Assembly (NCBI GenBank): GCA_023249165.1
Contig: JAHFDE010000057.1
Span: forward strand, 1 to 11,955
DNA from: Candidatus Methylomirabilota bacterium
GTDB taxonomy: Bacteria > Methylomirabilota > Methylomirabilia > Methylomirabilales > CSP1-5
Direction of reading: 5' to 3'
Length of the DNA stretch: 11,955 nucleotides
Part shown: positions 6,041-11,955 of the stretch, in pieces
Layout: every line of letters begins with the position of its first letter
Numbering within the stretch: position 1 is the first letter of the stretch
Notes under the pieces: model-generated
What the model was told of the DNA's origin: nothing
Seen by the model: only the letters and a program-made list of their open reading frames with translations
Database searches by the model: none
Translations under genes and position numbers: made by a program

Positions 6041-6808
6041 ATGGAGGTGACGGTCCTCGGATCGGGGACTGCCGTTCCATCGGCCGAGCGGGCCTCGCCC
6101 GGTTACTTCGTTCAGGTGGCGAATGAGTCACTCCTGCTCGACGGCGGCACCGGCACCCTGCACCAACTGGTTCGGGCCGGCGTCCGCCTCGGAACGTTAG
6201 ATCGGGTGCTCTACACCCACTACCACCCGGATCACGTGGGGGATTTCCCCCACCTCCTCTTTGCCCTTCGGAGCCGCGAGATCGGACGGCACCGTTCCCT
6301 CTGGGTGGGCGGGCCCCCAGGGCTCAAGCGCCACTACCACCTCCTCGGCGAACTGTACGGCTCATGGGTGGCCAATCTGCCCTTCGTCCTCGAGCTCAAC
6401 GAGCTCAAGGCGGGGACGGTCGACTTTGGCGCGTGGCGCCTGACGGCGCGGCCCGTCCCCCACACGGATGTCAGTCTGGCGTATCGGATCGAGGCCGATC
6501 AAGGTTCCGTCGTCTACTCCGGTGACACCGACTACTCCGAAGACCTGATCCGGCTGGCGAAGGGCGCTGATCTCCTCATCCTCGAATGCGCCTTTCCGGA
6601 CGGTCAGAAGGTCACGGGGCACCTGACGCCGAGCCTGGCCGGCGAGATCGCAGCGCAGGCCGGCGTGAAGCGGCTGGTGCTCACGCACTTTTCTCCGGCC
6701 TGCGTGGGGCATGACCTGCTCTCCCCCTGCCAGAAGCAGTTCCCGGGGGAGGTCCTGTTGGCCCGGGACCTGATGCGGCTCACCGTGGGCGACGGAGGAG
6801 GACAATGA
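6041..6808 (+). CDS. Metallo-beta-lactamase-fold hydrolase, RNase Z-like
   Basis: This 255-residue cytoplasmic metallohydrolase has the full metal-ligand set: THYHPDH (H60, H62, D64, H65), H141 (VPHTD), D162 in GDTDYSEDL and H216 in LTHFSP. H194 in GHLT matches the conserved histidine seen in RNase Z-type enzymes. The opening MEVTVLGSGTAVPSAERASPGY and LLLDGGTGT (31-39) are typical of the RNase Z/PhnP-like branch, not true beta-lactamases. The length is short for RNase Z (about 300), and no long exosite arm is seen, so tRNA 3'-processing is not proven; a general phosphodiesterase role is equally likely. The ATG at 6041 has AAAAGGAAA 6 bases upstream. Its stop overlaps the pyrF start by 4 bases (ATGA), implying translational coupling. 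Confidence 0.87.
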   Translation: MEVTVLGSGTAVPSAERASPGYFVQVANESLLLDGGTGTLHQLVRAGVRLGTLDRVLYTHYHPDHVGDFPHLLFALRSREIGRHRSLWVGGPPGLKRHYHLLGELYGSWVANLPFVLELNELKAGTVDFGAWRLTARPVPHTDVSLAYRIEADQGSVVYSGDTDYSEDLIRLAKGADLLILECAFPDGQKVTGHLTPSLAGEIAAQAGVKRLVLTHFSPACVGHDLLSPCQKQFPGEVLLARDLMRLTVGDGGGQ

Positions 6809-7530
6809 CTGCCCGCGATCGGTTGATCCTCGCCCTGGACCTCCCCTCGTTGGAATCGGCCGAGGAGATGGTCAAGCGACTGCAAGGAACGATCCATCTC
6901 TTCAAGGTTGGCCTCTCCCTGTTCACCGCCGCGGGTCCCCGGGTGATCAGCCGGATTCATGAGCAGGGAGGACGGGTCTTTCTCGATCTCAAGTTCCACG
7001 ACATCCCCCAGACGGTGGCCGCCGCCGTGGCGAAGGCCGTCGAGTGGGGCGTCTTCATGCTGGACCTCCATGTGGCAGGGGGGCGGGAGATGATGCGGGC
7101 GGCGGCACAGGCCGTCGTTGAAAAGGCGGAGGCCATCGGCATCGAGCGCCCCCGCCTGATCGGGGTCACCGTCCTCACGAGCTTGACCCAGGACGATCTC
7201 CAGGCGCTGGGCATCGGATGGAGAGTTGAGGAGCAGGCCCTCGCCCTCGCCCACCTGGCCCAGGAGTCGGGACTCGACGGGGTGGTCGCCTCGCCTCACG
7301 AGGTTCGAGCCATCCGCCGGCGGTTCGGCCCCGACCTTCTCGTGGTCACGCCGGGGATCCGACCGAAGGCGGCCGAGCCCGACGACCAGCGCCGGATCGC
7401 GACGGCCCGCGAGGCAATCAGAGCGGGTGCGGATTACGTGGTGGTGGGGCGTCCGATCCTTACGGCGGCGGATCCGGTAGAGGCGGCGGAGCGGCTCGTG
7501 ACAGAAATAGAGACCTTCGATGTCCACTGA
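6805..7530 (+). CDS. pyrF: Orotidine 5'-phosphate decarboxylase
   Basis: This enzyme converts orotidine 5'-monophosphate to UMP, the last step of de novo pyrimidine synthesis. The 241 residues match the group-I family length. Active-site elements are visible: LALDLP with D12, FKVGL with K34, the signature FLDLKFHDIPQTV (59-71) giving the D61-K63-D66 charge network, and the phosphate-gripping region VTPGIRPK (near 186-193) followed by GADYVVVGRPI. It overlaps the upstream hydrolase gene by 4 bases, and GGAGGA about 7 bases before the ATG lies inside that gene, so it is cotranscribed and translationally coupled with it. The enoyl-CoA hydratase gene follows after 18 bases. No other pyrimidine gene is in the window. 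Confidence 0.97.
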   Translation: MTARDRLILALDLPSLESAEEMVKRLQGTIHLFKVGLSLFTAAGPRVISRIHEQGGRVFLDLKFHDIPQTVAAAVAKAVEWGVFMLDLHVAGGREMMRAAAQAVVEKAEAIGIERPRLIGVTVLTSLTQDDLQALGIGWRVEEQALALAHLAQESGLDGVVASPHEVRAIRRRFGPDLLVVTPGIRPKAAEPDDQRRIATAREAIRAGADYVVVGRPILTAADPVEAAERLVTEIETFDVH

Positions 7531-7548
7531 ACTTCAAGGGAGAGAATC

Positions 7549-8343
7549 ATGGCCTACGAGCATCTACTCGTCGAGACCGCCGATGGCGTGACCACGATCA
7601 CCATCAACCGGCCCCAGGCGTTGAATGTGTTGACCCCAACCACGATGGAGGAACTCGAGCAGGCCCTTGTTGCCGCCCGCCATGACCCCGCCGTCAGGGT
7701 GGTGATCCTGACGGGGTCGGGGGAGAAGGCCTTCGTGGCCGGTGGCGACATCCGTGAGGCCCAGGCCGCTCTCGCCGCGGGGGCTGCCTCGGCCCGGGAA
7801 ACGTTTGCCCGCAGAGGACTACGCCTGATGGCTGTGATCGAGCGCCTGGGCAAGCCGGTGATCGCCGCGGTCAACGGCTACGCGTTGGGGGGCGGCTCTG
7901 AGATCGTCCAGGCCTGCCACCTGGCCCTCGCCGCCGAGACCGCAAAGTTCGGCCAACCCGAAATCAATCTCGGCTTCAACCCGTGCTGGGGCGGCACGCA
8001 GCGCCTCCCCCGGCAGGTGGGGCGCAAGCACGCCATGGCGCTCATCCTCACCGGAGAGATGATCGACGCCCAGGAGGCGTACCGGATCGGCCTCGTGAAC
8101 ACAGTGGTCCCATTGAAAGACCTCATGGCCGAGGCGGAGAAACTCGCACGCCTCCTCGCGAGCAAGTCCCCGACCGCGCTGCAGCTCTGTCTCGAGGCCG
8201 TGAACCGTGGATGCGAGATGGCGCTCGATGAAGGCCTCGAATATGAGGCGACCCTCTTCGCCATGGCGGTCGCGTCCGGAGACGCCCAGGAGGGAACACA
8301 GGCCTTCCTGGAGAAGCGCAAGCCCGTCTTCAAAAGTCGATGA
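7549..8343 (+). CDS. Enoyl-CoA hydratase/isomerase family protein (crotonase)
   Basis: This 264-residue protein is of the crotonase superfamily, probably hydrating 2-enoyl-CoA thioesters in fatty-acid or related acyl-CoA breakdown. The CoA/oxyanion-hole elements are present: AFVAGGDIRE (61-70) and YALGGGSEI (111-119). Both catalytic glutamates have counterparts: E118 in GGGSE and E138 in GQPEINLG. The usual IPGxGGTQRL loop reads NPCWGGTQRL (144-153), a small departure near the active site. The C-terminal FLEKRKPVF is standard. AAGGGAGAG lies just upstream of the ATG. It sits 18 bases after pyrF on the same strand with no promoter between, so it is likely the last gene of a three-gene operon; the functional link to pyrimidine synthesis is not obvious. 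Substrate specificity is undetermined. Confidence 0.93.
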   Translation: MAYEHLLVETADGVTTITINRPQALNVLTPTTMEELEQALVAARHDPAVRVVILTGSGEKAFVAGGDIREAQAALAAGAASARETFARRGLRLMAVIERLGKPVIAAVNGYALGGGSEIVQACHLALAAETAKFGQPEINLGFNPCWGGTQRLPRQVGRKHAMALILTGEMIDAQEAYRIGLVNTVVPLKDLMAEAEKLARLLASKSPTALQLCLEAVNRGCEMALDEGLEYEATLFAMAVASGDAQEGTQAFLEKRKPVFKSR

Positions 8344-8351
8344 AGGAGGCG

Positions 8352-8427
8352 GTCAGCAATCAGCAGTCGGCTGTCAGCAACCAAGAATGAAGGAGTTCTT
8401 GCTGACAGCTGATAGCGGACAGCTGAC
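8352..8427. repeat. Heptad-built imperfect palindrome (REP-like)
   Basis: Each arm is about 27 bases and made of four near-identical 7-base units. The right arm (8401-8427) reads GCTGACA, GCTGATA, GCGGACA, then GCTGAC. The left arm (8352-8378) is its imperfect reverse complement, with about six mismatches. The 22-base loop holds a further inner pair, AAGAA (8383-8387) with TTCTT (8396-8400). It fills the gap between the enoyl-CoA hydratase and rarA genes, starting 9 bases after one stop and ending 10 bases before the next ATG. Such heptad palindromes are dispersed intergenic repeats in several bacterial lineages; here only one copy is seen. Confidence 0.8.
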
Positions 8428-8437
8428 AGCTTGAAAC

Positions 8438-9799
8438 ATGGAGCTGTTCGAGCAACCCAAGAGACGAGAGCGCAAGGATCGGGCCCCCCTCGCCGATCGC
8501 ATGCGGCCCAGGACGCTCCAGGAGTTTGTGGGGCAGACGCACCTGTTGGGCGAGGGCAGGGTCCTTGCCCTCGCGCTGGACCGGGGCGAGGTCCCATCGA
8601 TGATTCTCTGGGGGCCCCCGGGGTCGGGCAAGACCACGCTCGCGTATCTGATCGCCGAGCGAATGCGTGCAGCATTCGTCCCCTTCTCCGCGGTCACCGC
8701 CGGCATCAAGGAGATCAGAGAGGTCATGAAGCAGGCTCAGTGGCATGCAGAGCGGGAAGGACGGCGGACCATCCTCTTTATCGACGAGATGCACCGCTTC
8801 AACAAGGCCCAGCAGGACGCCTTTCTCCCCCATGTGGAAAAGGGGACGATCATCCTGATCGGGGCCACGACGGAGAATCCCTCCTTCGAGGTGGTGGCCC
8901 CGCTCCTCTCACGGGTGAAGGTTTTTCGCCTCAACCCCCTCGCCGAGGCGGAGCTTGATCACATTGTCCAGCGCGCCCTGGAGGATCAGGAACGGGGCCT
9001 AGGCGTCTTGAGACCACAGCTCCATCCGGACGGCCTGCAGCATTTGCTCCGCCTGGCCTCGGGCGATGCTCGCACGGCCCTCAATACGCTCGAGCTGGCC
9101 GCCCAGATCACCTCCCGAAGTCAGGAGGGTATGCTCGAGATCACCCTCACCGCCGTCGAGGAGGCGGCCCAGCGCCGAACCCTCCTCTACGACAAGGCAG
9201 GCGACGAGCACTACGCCCTCATCTCCGCCCTCCACAAGAGCCTCCGGGACAGTGACCCCGACGCGGCGCTCTACTGGCTGGCCCGCATGCTCGCTGCGGG
9301 GGAAGATCCCCTCTACATCGCACGGCGGCTCATTCGCATCGCCTCAGAGGACATCGGCAACGCCGATCCGGCCGCCCTCTCGGTGGCGGTGGCGGCGAAA
9401 GAGGCGTACCACTTTCTTGGAAGTCCGGAAGGGGAGTTGGCCTTGGCGCAGTGCGCCTGTTATCTTGCGACCGCCCCGAAATCGAACGCGGTCTACCGCG
9501 CCTACGAAGAGGCCCGGCGTGATGTGGAGCAGGGGCCCATCGCGCCGGTGCCGCTCCATCTCCAGAACGCGCCGACCCCACTGATGAGAGGCCTGGGCTA
9601 CGGAGCGGGCTACCGATACGCCCACGACGCCCCCGATGCCCTCGTAGACCAAGAGCACCTGCCGCCGGAGCTGCAAGGCCGCACCTACTACCAGCCCACA
9701 GACCGGGGCTACGAAGCCGAGATCCGGCGCCGGCTCGCGGAGTGGCGCACGCGGCTCACGGAGGAATCTCCCGACCCGCATGCCGAACCCCGCGGCTGA
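8438..9799 (+). CDS. rarA: Replication-associated recombination protein A (AAA+ ATPase)
   Basis: RarA (MgsA, the homologue of yeast Mgs1 and human WRNIP1) is a tetrameric AAA+ ATPase, related to clamp loaders, that acts at stalled replication forks. The 453 residues match the family. After the typical MELFEQ opening and LADRMRPRTLQEFVGQ (18-33) come Walker A GPPGSGKTT (59-67), Walker B ILFIDEMHRFN (112-122), sensor 1 GATTENPSF (142-150) and the arginine-finger segment LLSRVKVF (156-163). The C-terminal half carries the RarA tetramerisation region, with ALYWLARMLAAGEDP and RRLIRIASEDIGNADP (about 279-313). The ATG at 8438 gives the canonical N-terminus but has no convincing Shine-Dalgarno; the preceding heptad palindrome ends 10 bases upstream and may have displaced it. 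The only AAGGAG is in the palindrome loop, over 40 bases away. Confidence 0.96.
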   Translation: MELFEQPKRRERKDRAPLADRMRPRTLQEFVGQTHLLGEGRVLALALDRGEVPSMILWGPPGSGKTTLAYLIAERMRAAFVPFSAVTAGIKEIREVMKQAQWHAEREGRRTILFIDEMHRFNKAQQDAFLPHVEKGTIILIGATTENPSFEVVAPLLSRVKVFRLNPLAEAELDHIVQRALEDQERGLGVLRPQLHPDGLQHLLRLASGDARTALNTLELAAQITSRSQEGMLEITLTAVEEAAQRRTLLYDKAGDEHYALISALHKSLRDSDPDAALYWLARMLAAGEDPLYIARRLIRIASEDIGNADPAALSVAVAAKEAYHFLGSPEGELALAQCACYLATAPKSNAVYRAYEEARRDVEQGPIAPVPLHLQNAPTPLMRGLGYGAGYRYAHDAPDALVDQEHLPPELQGRTYYQPTDRGYEAEIRRRLAEWRTRLTEESPDPHAEPRG

Positions 9800-9854
9800 G
9801 CCTCCGAAGCCGCCCCAGGGGGCCGCCGGCCTCGATTCTCGGGCGAGTTTCTCC

Positions 9855-9883
9855 TTGACACTGATATACCTCTCTGGTATATG
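9855..9883 (+). promoter_or_regulatory. Promoter of the second HU gene with an internal dyad operator
   Basis: TTGACA (9855-9860, perfect -35) and TATATG (9878-9883) are spaced by 17 bases. A perfect inverted repeat, ATATACC (9864-9870) with GGTATAT (9876-9882) and a 5-base centre, fills the spacer and overlaps the -10 box. A repressor dimer bound there would block RNA polymerase. I cannot name the regulator. Transcription would start near 9890, leaving a leader of about 65 bases. Confidence 0.65.
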
Positions 9884-9954
9884 CAAACCATCCCCATTTC
9901 CCATGTTGTCATTCCCTCTCGATTATTGCGCCAGGCGAAAGGAGGTGACTCGAT

Positions 9955-10227
9955 ATGACCAAGGCGGGGCTGGTCGCCGTAATGGCAAAGGCCTCAGGGA
10001 TCACCAAGAAGGCCGCCGAAACCGCCCTTGAGAGCACCCTGAAGTCGATACGCGACTCCCTCAAGAGAGGGAAGAAGGTGACGTTGGTAGGCTTCGGCAC
10101 GTTCTCTGTCGCCCGGCGGGCGGCCCGGAATGGTCGGAACCCCCAGACCGGAAGGGTCATCCGCATCCCGGCAGCCAGGGTGCCGCGGTTCAGGGCGGGT
10201 AAGGATCTCAAGAACGCTGTACGATAG
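9955..10227 (+). CDS. HU-family nucleoid DNA-binding protein (copy 2)
   Basis: This 90-residue HU/IHF-type protein has the same design as the one at 3956-4228 (about 63 of 90 identical residues). VTLVGFGTF (43-51) joins the body to the DNA-binding arm with GRNPQTG (60-66) and IRIPAARV (69-76), including the proline that wedges into DNA. Most differences lie in the helical body (residues 5-35) and in the residues just after GTF (SVARRAARN instead of GTGRRKART), so dimer pairing or arm contacts may differ. The ATG is preceded by a near-perfect Shine-Dalgarno, AAAGGAGGTGA (9939-9949). Together with the strong promoter and the terminator right after the gene, this marks a highly expressed single-gene unit. 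Whether the two copies form homodimers or a heterodimer is not known. Confidence 0.95.
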   Translation: MTKAGLVAVMAKASGITKKAAETALESTLKSIRDSLKRGKKVTLVGFGTFSVARRAARNGRNPQTGRVIRIPAARVPRFRAGKDLKNAVR

Positions 10228-10247
10228 TCTTCCTCCACGATAACGCG

Positions 10248-10287
10248 AAAAGCCGGAAGGTGACCCCTTCCGGCTTTTTCTCTTTTT
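10248..10287 (+). terminator. Strong rho-independent terminator of the second HU gene
   Basis: AAAAGCCGGAAGG (10248-10260) pairs perfectly with CCTTCCGGCTTTT (10266-10278) around a TGACC loop, a 13-bp stem followed by T-rich sequence to 10287. It begins 20 bases after the HU stop codon. Confidence 0.95.
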
Positions 10288-10305
10288 CGGCATGGCCCGT
10301 GGCCG

Positions 10306-10441
10306 CTAGTGCCGTTCCAACTCTTCTGACCCAACACAGAGGTGTGCGATACGCAAACCAGGCTCGCTGACTTCCTTGGCCCGGTCCTTGGTCGGAATGG
10401 GCCTTGGTCGTTTTCGGTGCAATACGTTGGAACGGCACTAG
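10306..10441. mobile_element. 136-base MITE-like element with perfect 16-base TIRs
   Basis: CTAGTGCCGTTCCAAC (10306-10321) is repeated as an exact reverse complement at 10426-10441. The ends can be read as C-TA-GTGCC... and ...GGCAC-TA-G, that is, an element with 13-base terminal repeats inserted into a CTAG target with TA duplication. This is the insertion habit of IS630/Tc1-mariner transposases. The 104-base interior has no open frame of note and no transposase motif, so it would need a transposase supplied elsewhere. It lies between the HU terminator and thiE, and the thiE stop codon (TAG on the minus strand) is part of the right-hand CTAG. A plain structural inverted repeat is possible but less likely given the perfect, widely separated ends. 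Confidence 0.7.
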
Positions 10442-11067
10442 GCAAGCAAGGCCCTGACCGCCGCCGAAACATCAGGGGCCGCCATGACCGCAGAGATGAC
10501 GGCGCTCCCATCCGCCCCGGCAGCGAGCACCTCCGGCCGGTTCGCGGCGGTGATTCCTCCGATGGCGAAGATCGGCACCCGGATCCTGGGCCGGACCTCT
10601 CGGAGCAGCGCGAGGCCCACGGGAGGACCGTACAAGGCCTTGGACGGCGTATAGAAGATCGGCCCCAGCACGATGAAGTCGGCCCCCCCCTGCTGGGCCT
10701 CTTTCGCCTCGGCGAGCGAGTGACAGGAGACACCGAGCAGCCGTGTGGGGCCTAACAGGCCGCGGGCCACGGCGGGCGGAAGACCTCGTTGGCTCAGATG
10801 GGCCCCGTTGGCTCCCACGGCCAGCGCCACATCGACCCGATCATTGATGAGCAGTAGCCCCCCGGCGGGGGTGATGAGCCGAAGGAGGCGCTCGGCCAGC
10901 GCCGCCAGCTCTCGGGCCTCCAGATCCTTCTCGCGTAACTGAAAGACCCTGGCGCCCCCTTGGACGCAGGCCCCTACGACCTCCTCAAGCGATCTGCCCT
11001 GGGTCTCTGTGCGATCGGTGATGACGTAGAGTCCCCACGTCCGGGGATCTTGGATCGTCGACTTCAT
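10438..11067 (-). CDS. thiE: Thiamine-phosphate synthase
   Basis: ThiE joins hydroxymethylpyrimidine diphosphate and thiazole phosphate carboxylate to make thiamine monophosphate. The 209 residues match the family. Conserved elements run in order: LYVITDR (13-19), FQLREKDL (42-49), LINDRVDVA (73-81, Asp binding Mg-pyrophosphate), GAHLSQ (88-93, usually GVHLGQ), GPIFYTPSK (135-143), IFAIGGI (166-172) and GADGSAVISA (184-193). The start has GGGGAG 4-9 bases upstream. The TAG stop lies inside the terminal repeat of the mobile element at 10306-10441, but a CTAG target site would have supplied the same stop, so the protein end need not have been altered. It lies downstream of thiG on the same strand, separated from it by an oppositely oriented MOSC gene. 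Confidence 0.96.
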   Translation of the reverse strand: MKSTIQDPRTWGLYVITDRTETQGRSLEEVVGACVQGGARVFQLREKDLEARELAALAERLLRLITPAGGLLLINDRVDVALAVGANGAHLSQRGLPPAVARGLLGPTRLLGVSCHSLAEAKEAQQGGADFIVLGPIFYTPSKALYGPPVGLALLREVRPRIRVPIFAIGGITAANRPEVLAAGADGSAVISAVMAAPDVSAAVRALLA

Positions 11068-11225
11068 TGGCTCCCCGTCGACCGGTTTCCGTGTTGGGCT
11101 CCGCGCTCCAAACTATAGCCTATCCCCGCGATCAACAGCTATTTGTTTCCTATCGCAGATTACATTGAGGCGTGTTATAGATCACTCGAGGTCGTGCGAG
11201 CTGCATATTGTGGAGGCCCGGCACT

Positions 11226-11690
11226 GTGGGGAAAGGTACAATCGTCTCGATCCACATCGCACCATCAGCAGCCGAGCCCATGGTATCGGTGAAGGAAGTA
11301 CGCGCGATCCCCGGCAAAGGGCTGGAGGGCGATCGCTATTTCACTCAGACAGGGACGTACTCAAAGAAACCGCGGCCCGACCGCGAGGTGACATTGATTG
11401 AAATCGAAACCATTGAAGCCTTGAAACGCGACCTTGGGATCGAGCTAGACCCGGGCGCGAGTCGCCGGAACATCGTGACCCGCGACGTGCCCCTCAACCA
11501 CCTGGTCGGCCGGAAGTTTCGCGTCGGGGAAGTTACCGTGTTCGGCCAGCGCCTCTGTGAGCCCTGCTCGCACCTCGAGCGGCTGAGCCACCCAGGGGTC
11601 AAGGAGGCGTTGATTCACCGGGGCGGCCTGCGGGCGCAGATCCTTACAGACGGGACGATCCGGGTAGGCGATTCAATACACGAGGGATAA
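11226..11690 (+). CDS. MOSC-domain protein
   Basis: This 154-residue protein is a stand-alone MOSC domain, the fold at the C-terminus of molybdenum cofactor sulfurases and in YiiM- and mARC-type enzymes that bind molybdenum cofactor or carry sulfur. Visible features are IVSIHIAPSAAEPM (6-19), GKGLEGDRYF (30-39, the family GxxGDR-like element), EVTLIEIE (54-61), SRRNIVTRDVPLNHLVGR (79-96) and CEPCSHLE (111-118), with C111 as the likely conserved cysteine. The GTG at 11226 is preferred: GGAGG lies 9 bases upstream, and the protein then begins directly before the first strand. A TTG at 11208 would place that Shine-Dalgarno inside the gene. It is transcribed divergently from thiE (158-base gap) and towards thiG (19-base gap). 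A direct role in thiamine synthesis is not shown. Confidence 0.88.
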   Translation: MGKGTIVSIHIAPSAAEPMVSVKEVRAIPGKGLEGDRYFTQTGTYSKKPRPDREVTLIEIETIEALKRDLGIELDPGASRRNIVTRDVPLNHLVGRKFRVGEVTVFGQRLCEPCSHLERLSHPGVKEALIHRGGLRAQILTDGTIRVGDSIHEG

Positions 11691-11709
11691 TGGGGTCCGG
11701 CGCAGGTCG

Positions 11710-11955
11710 TTACAGCAGTTCGGGCATGCCTTCCAGCGGCGTGGAGGCGGAGGCGTACAGCTTTTTCGGGATGCGCCCGGCGCGATAGGCCAACCGTCCC
11801 GCCTCGACCGCATGGCGCATCGCGGTTGCCATGGCCACCGGATCCTTCGCCATCGCGATCCCCGTGTTCATCAGCACGCCATCGCAACCGAGCTCCATGG
11901 CCACCGCCGCATCGGAGGCGGTCCCCACCCCGGCATCGACGATGACCGGCACCCG
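11710..11955 (-). CDS. thiG: Thiazole synthase, C-terminal part (cut by window end)
   Basis: Only the last 81 residues are present; the gene continues beyond the window. ThiG builds the thiazole phosphate ring of thiamine from deoxyxylulose 5-phosphate, dehydroglycine and the sulfur carried on ThiS. The fragment has the highly conserved PVIVDAGVGTASDAAVAMEL block, GCDGVLMNTGIAMAKDP (phosphate-binding loop of the TIM barrel), and the family ending GRLAYRAGRIPKKLYASAS. Product context fits thiE nearby on the same strand, the two supplying and joining the thiazole half of thiamine. The stop at 11710 is 19 bases from the end of the convergent MOSC gene; no hairpin terminator fits in that gap. Confidence 0.95.
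   Translation of the reverse strand, partial: RVPVIVDAGVGTASDAAVAMELGCDGVLMNTGIAMAKDPVAMATAMRHAVEAGRLAYRAGRIPKKLYASASTPLEGMPELL

Noticed and set aside
5964..6131. N-terminal continuation of the minus-strand macro/TPR frame
   Set aside because: It overlaps the start of the hydrolase gene and encodes unlike, Pro/Arg-rich sequence with no macro-domain similarity.
6604..7527. 307-codon minus-strand open frame opposite the hydrolase and pyrF genes
   Set aside because: pyrF is certain on the other strand; the antisense product shows no family motif.
8352..8427. CRISPR-like repeat array
   Set aside because: Units are 7 bases, directly joined without spacers, and form one palindrome.

Overview
The window is a GC-rich bacterial chromosomal segment with mostly housekeeping genes in short, mixed-strand transcription units. 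It looks like an uncultivated or candidate-phylum type genome. The gene content and style suggest something like Methylomirabilota (NC10) or a related lineage, but no rRNA or other phylogenetic marker is present, so this is a weak inference. There is no phage, CRISPR array, plasmid replication gene or intact insertion sequence.

Layout. Positions 1-326 are noncoding and end in a near-consensus sigma-70 promoter and a structured leader. This leader feeds a small glycine-rich RRM RNA-binding protein (327-656), followed by a secreted parvulin-type peptidyl-prolyl isomerase (730-1704). Next on the plus strand come an unassigned histidine-rich polytopic membrane protein (1870-2988) and a LysE-type transporter (3114-3737). 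The minus strand then carries tRNA-Leu(CAA), an HU-family protein with its own terminator, a small membrane-anchored coiled-coil protein, and an exported TPR protein (4653-5825). Just upstream of the TPR gene, and in frame with it, lies the broken 5' end of a macro-domain gene.

From 6041 the plus strand has an apparent operon: a metallo-beta-lactamase-fold hydrolase, pyrF (4-base overlap) and an enoyl-CoA hydratase 18 bases later. A palindrome built of 7-base units separates this from rarA, the replication-linked AAA+ ATPase. Then comes a second HU paralogue with a strong promoter, a dyad operator inside that promoter, a near-perfect Shine-Dalgarno and a 13-bp-stem terminator. The last part is a thiamine region: thiE (minus), a divergent MOSC-domain gene (plus) and the C-terminal part of thiG (minus, cut by the window end). 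A 136-base element with perfect 16-base terminal inverted repeats abuts the stop codon of thiE.

How the genes relate. Most are core functions: RNA binding, periplasmic folding, nucleoid structure, pyrimidine and thiamine biosynthesis, and replication-fork maintenance. No single multi-gene novel system is evident. The most interesting material is the unassigned His-rich membrane protein, the macro-domain/TPR junction, the two small mobile-type repeats (the CTAG-flanked element and the heptad palindrome), and the regulatory structures before the RRM gene and the second HU gene.
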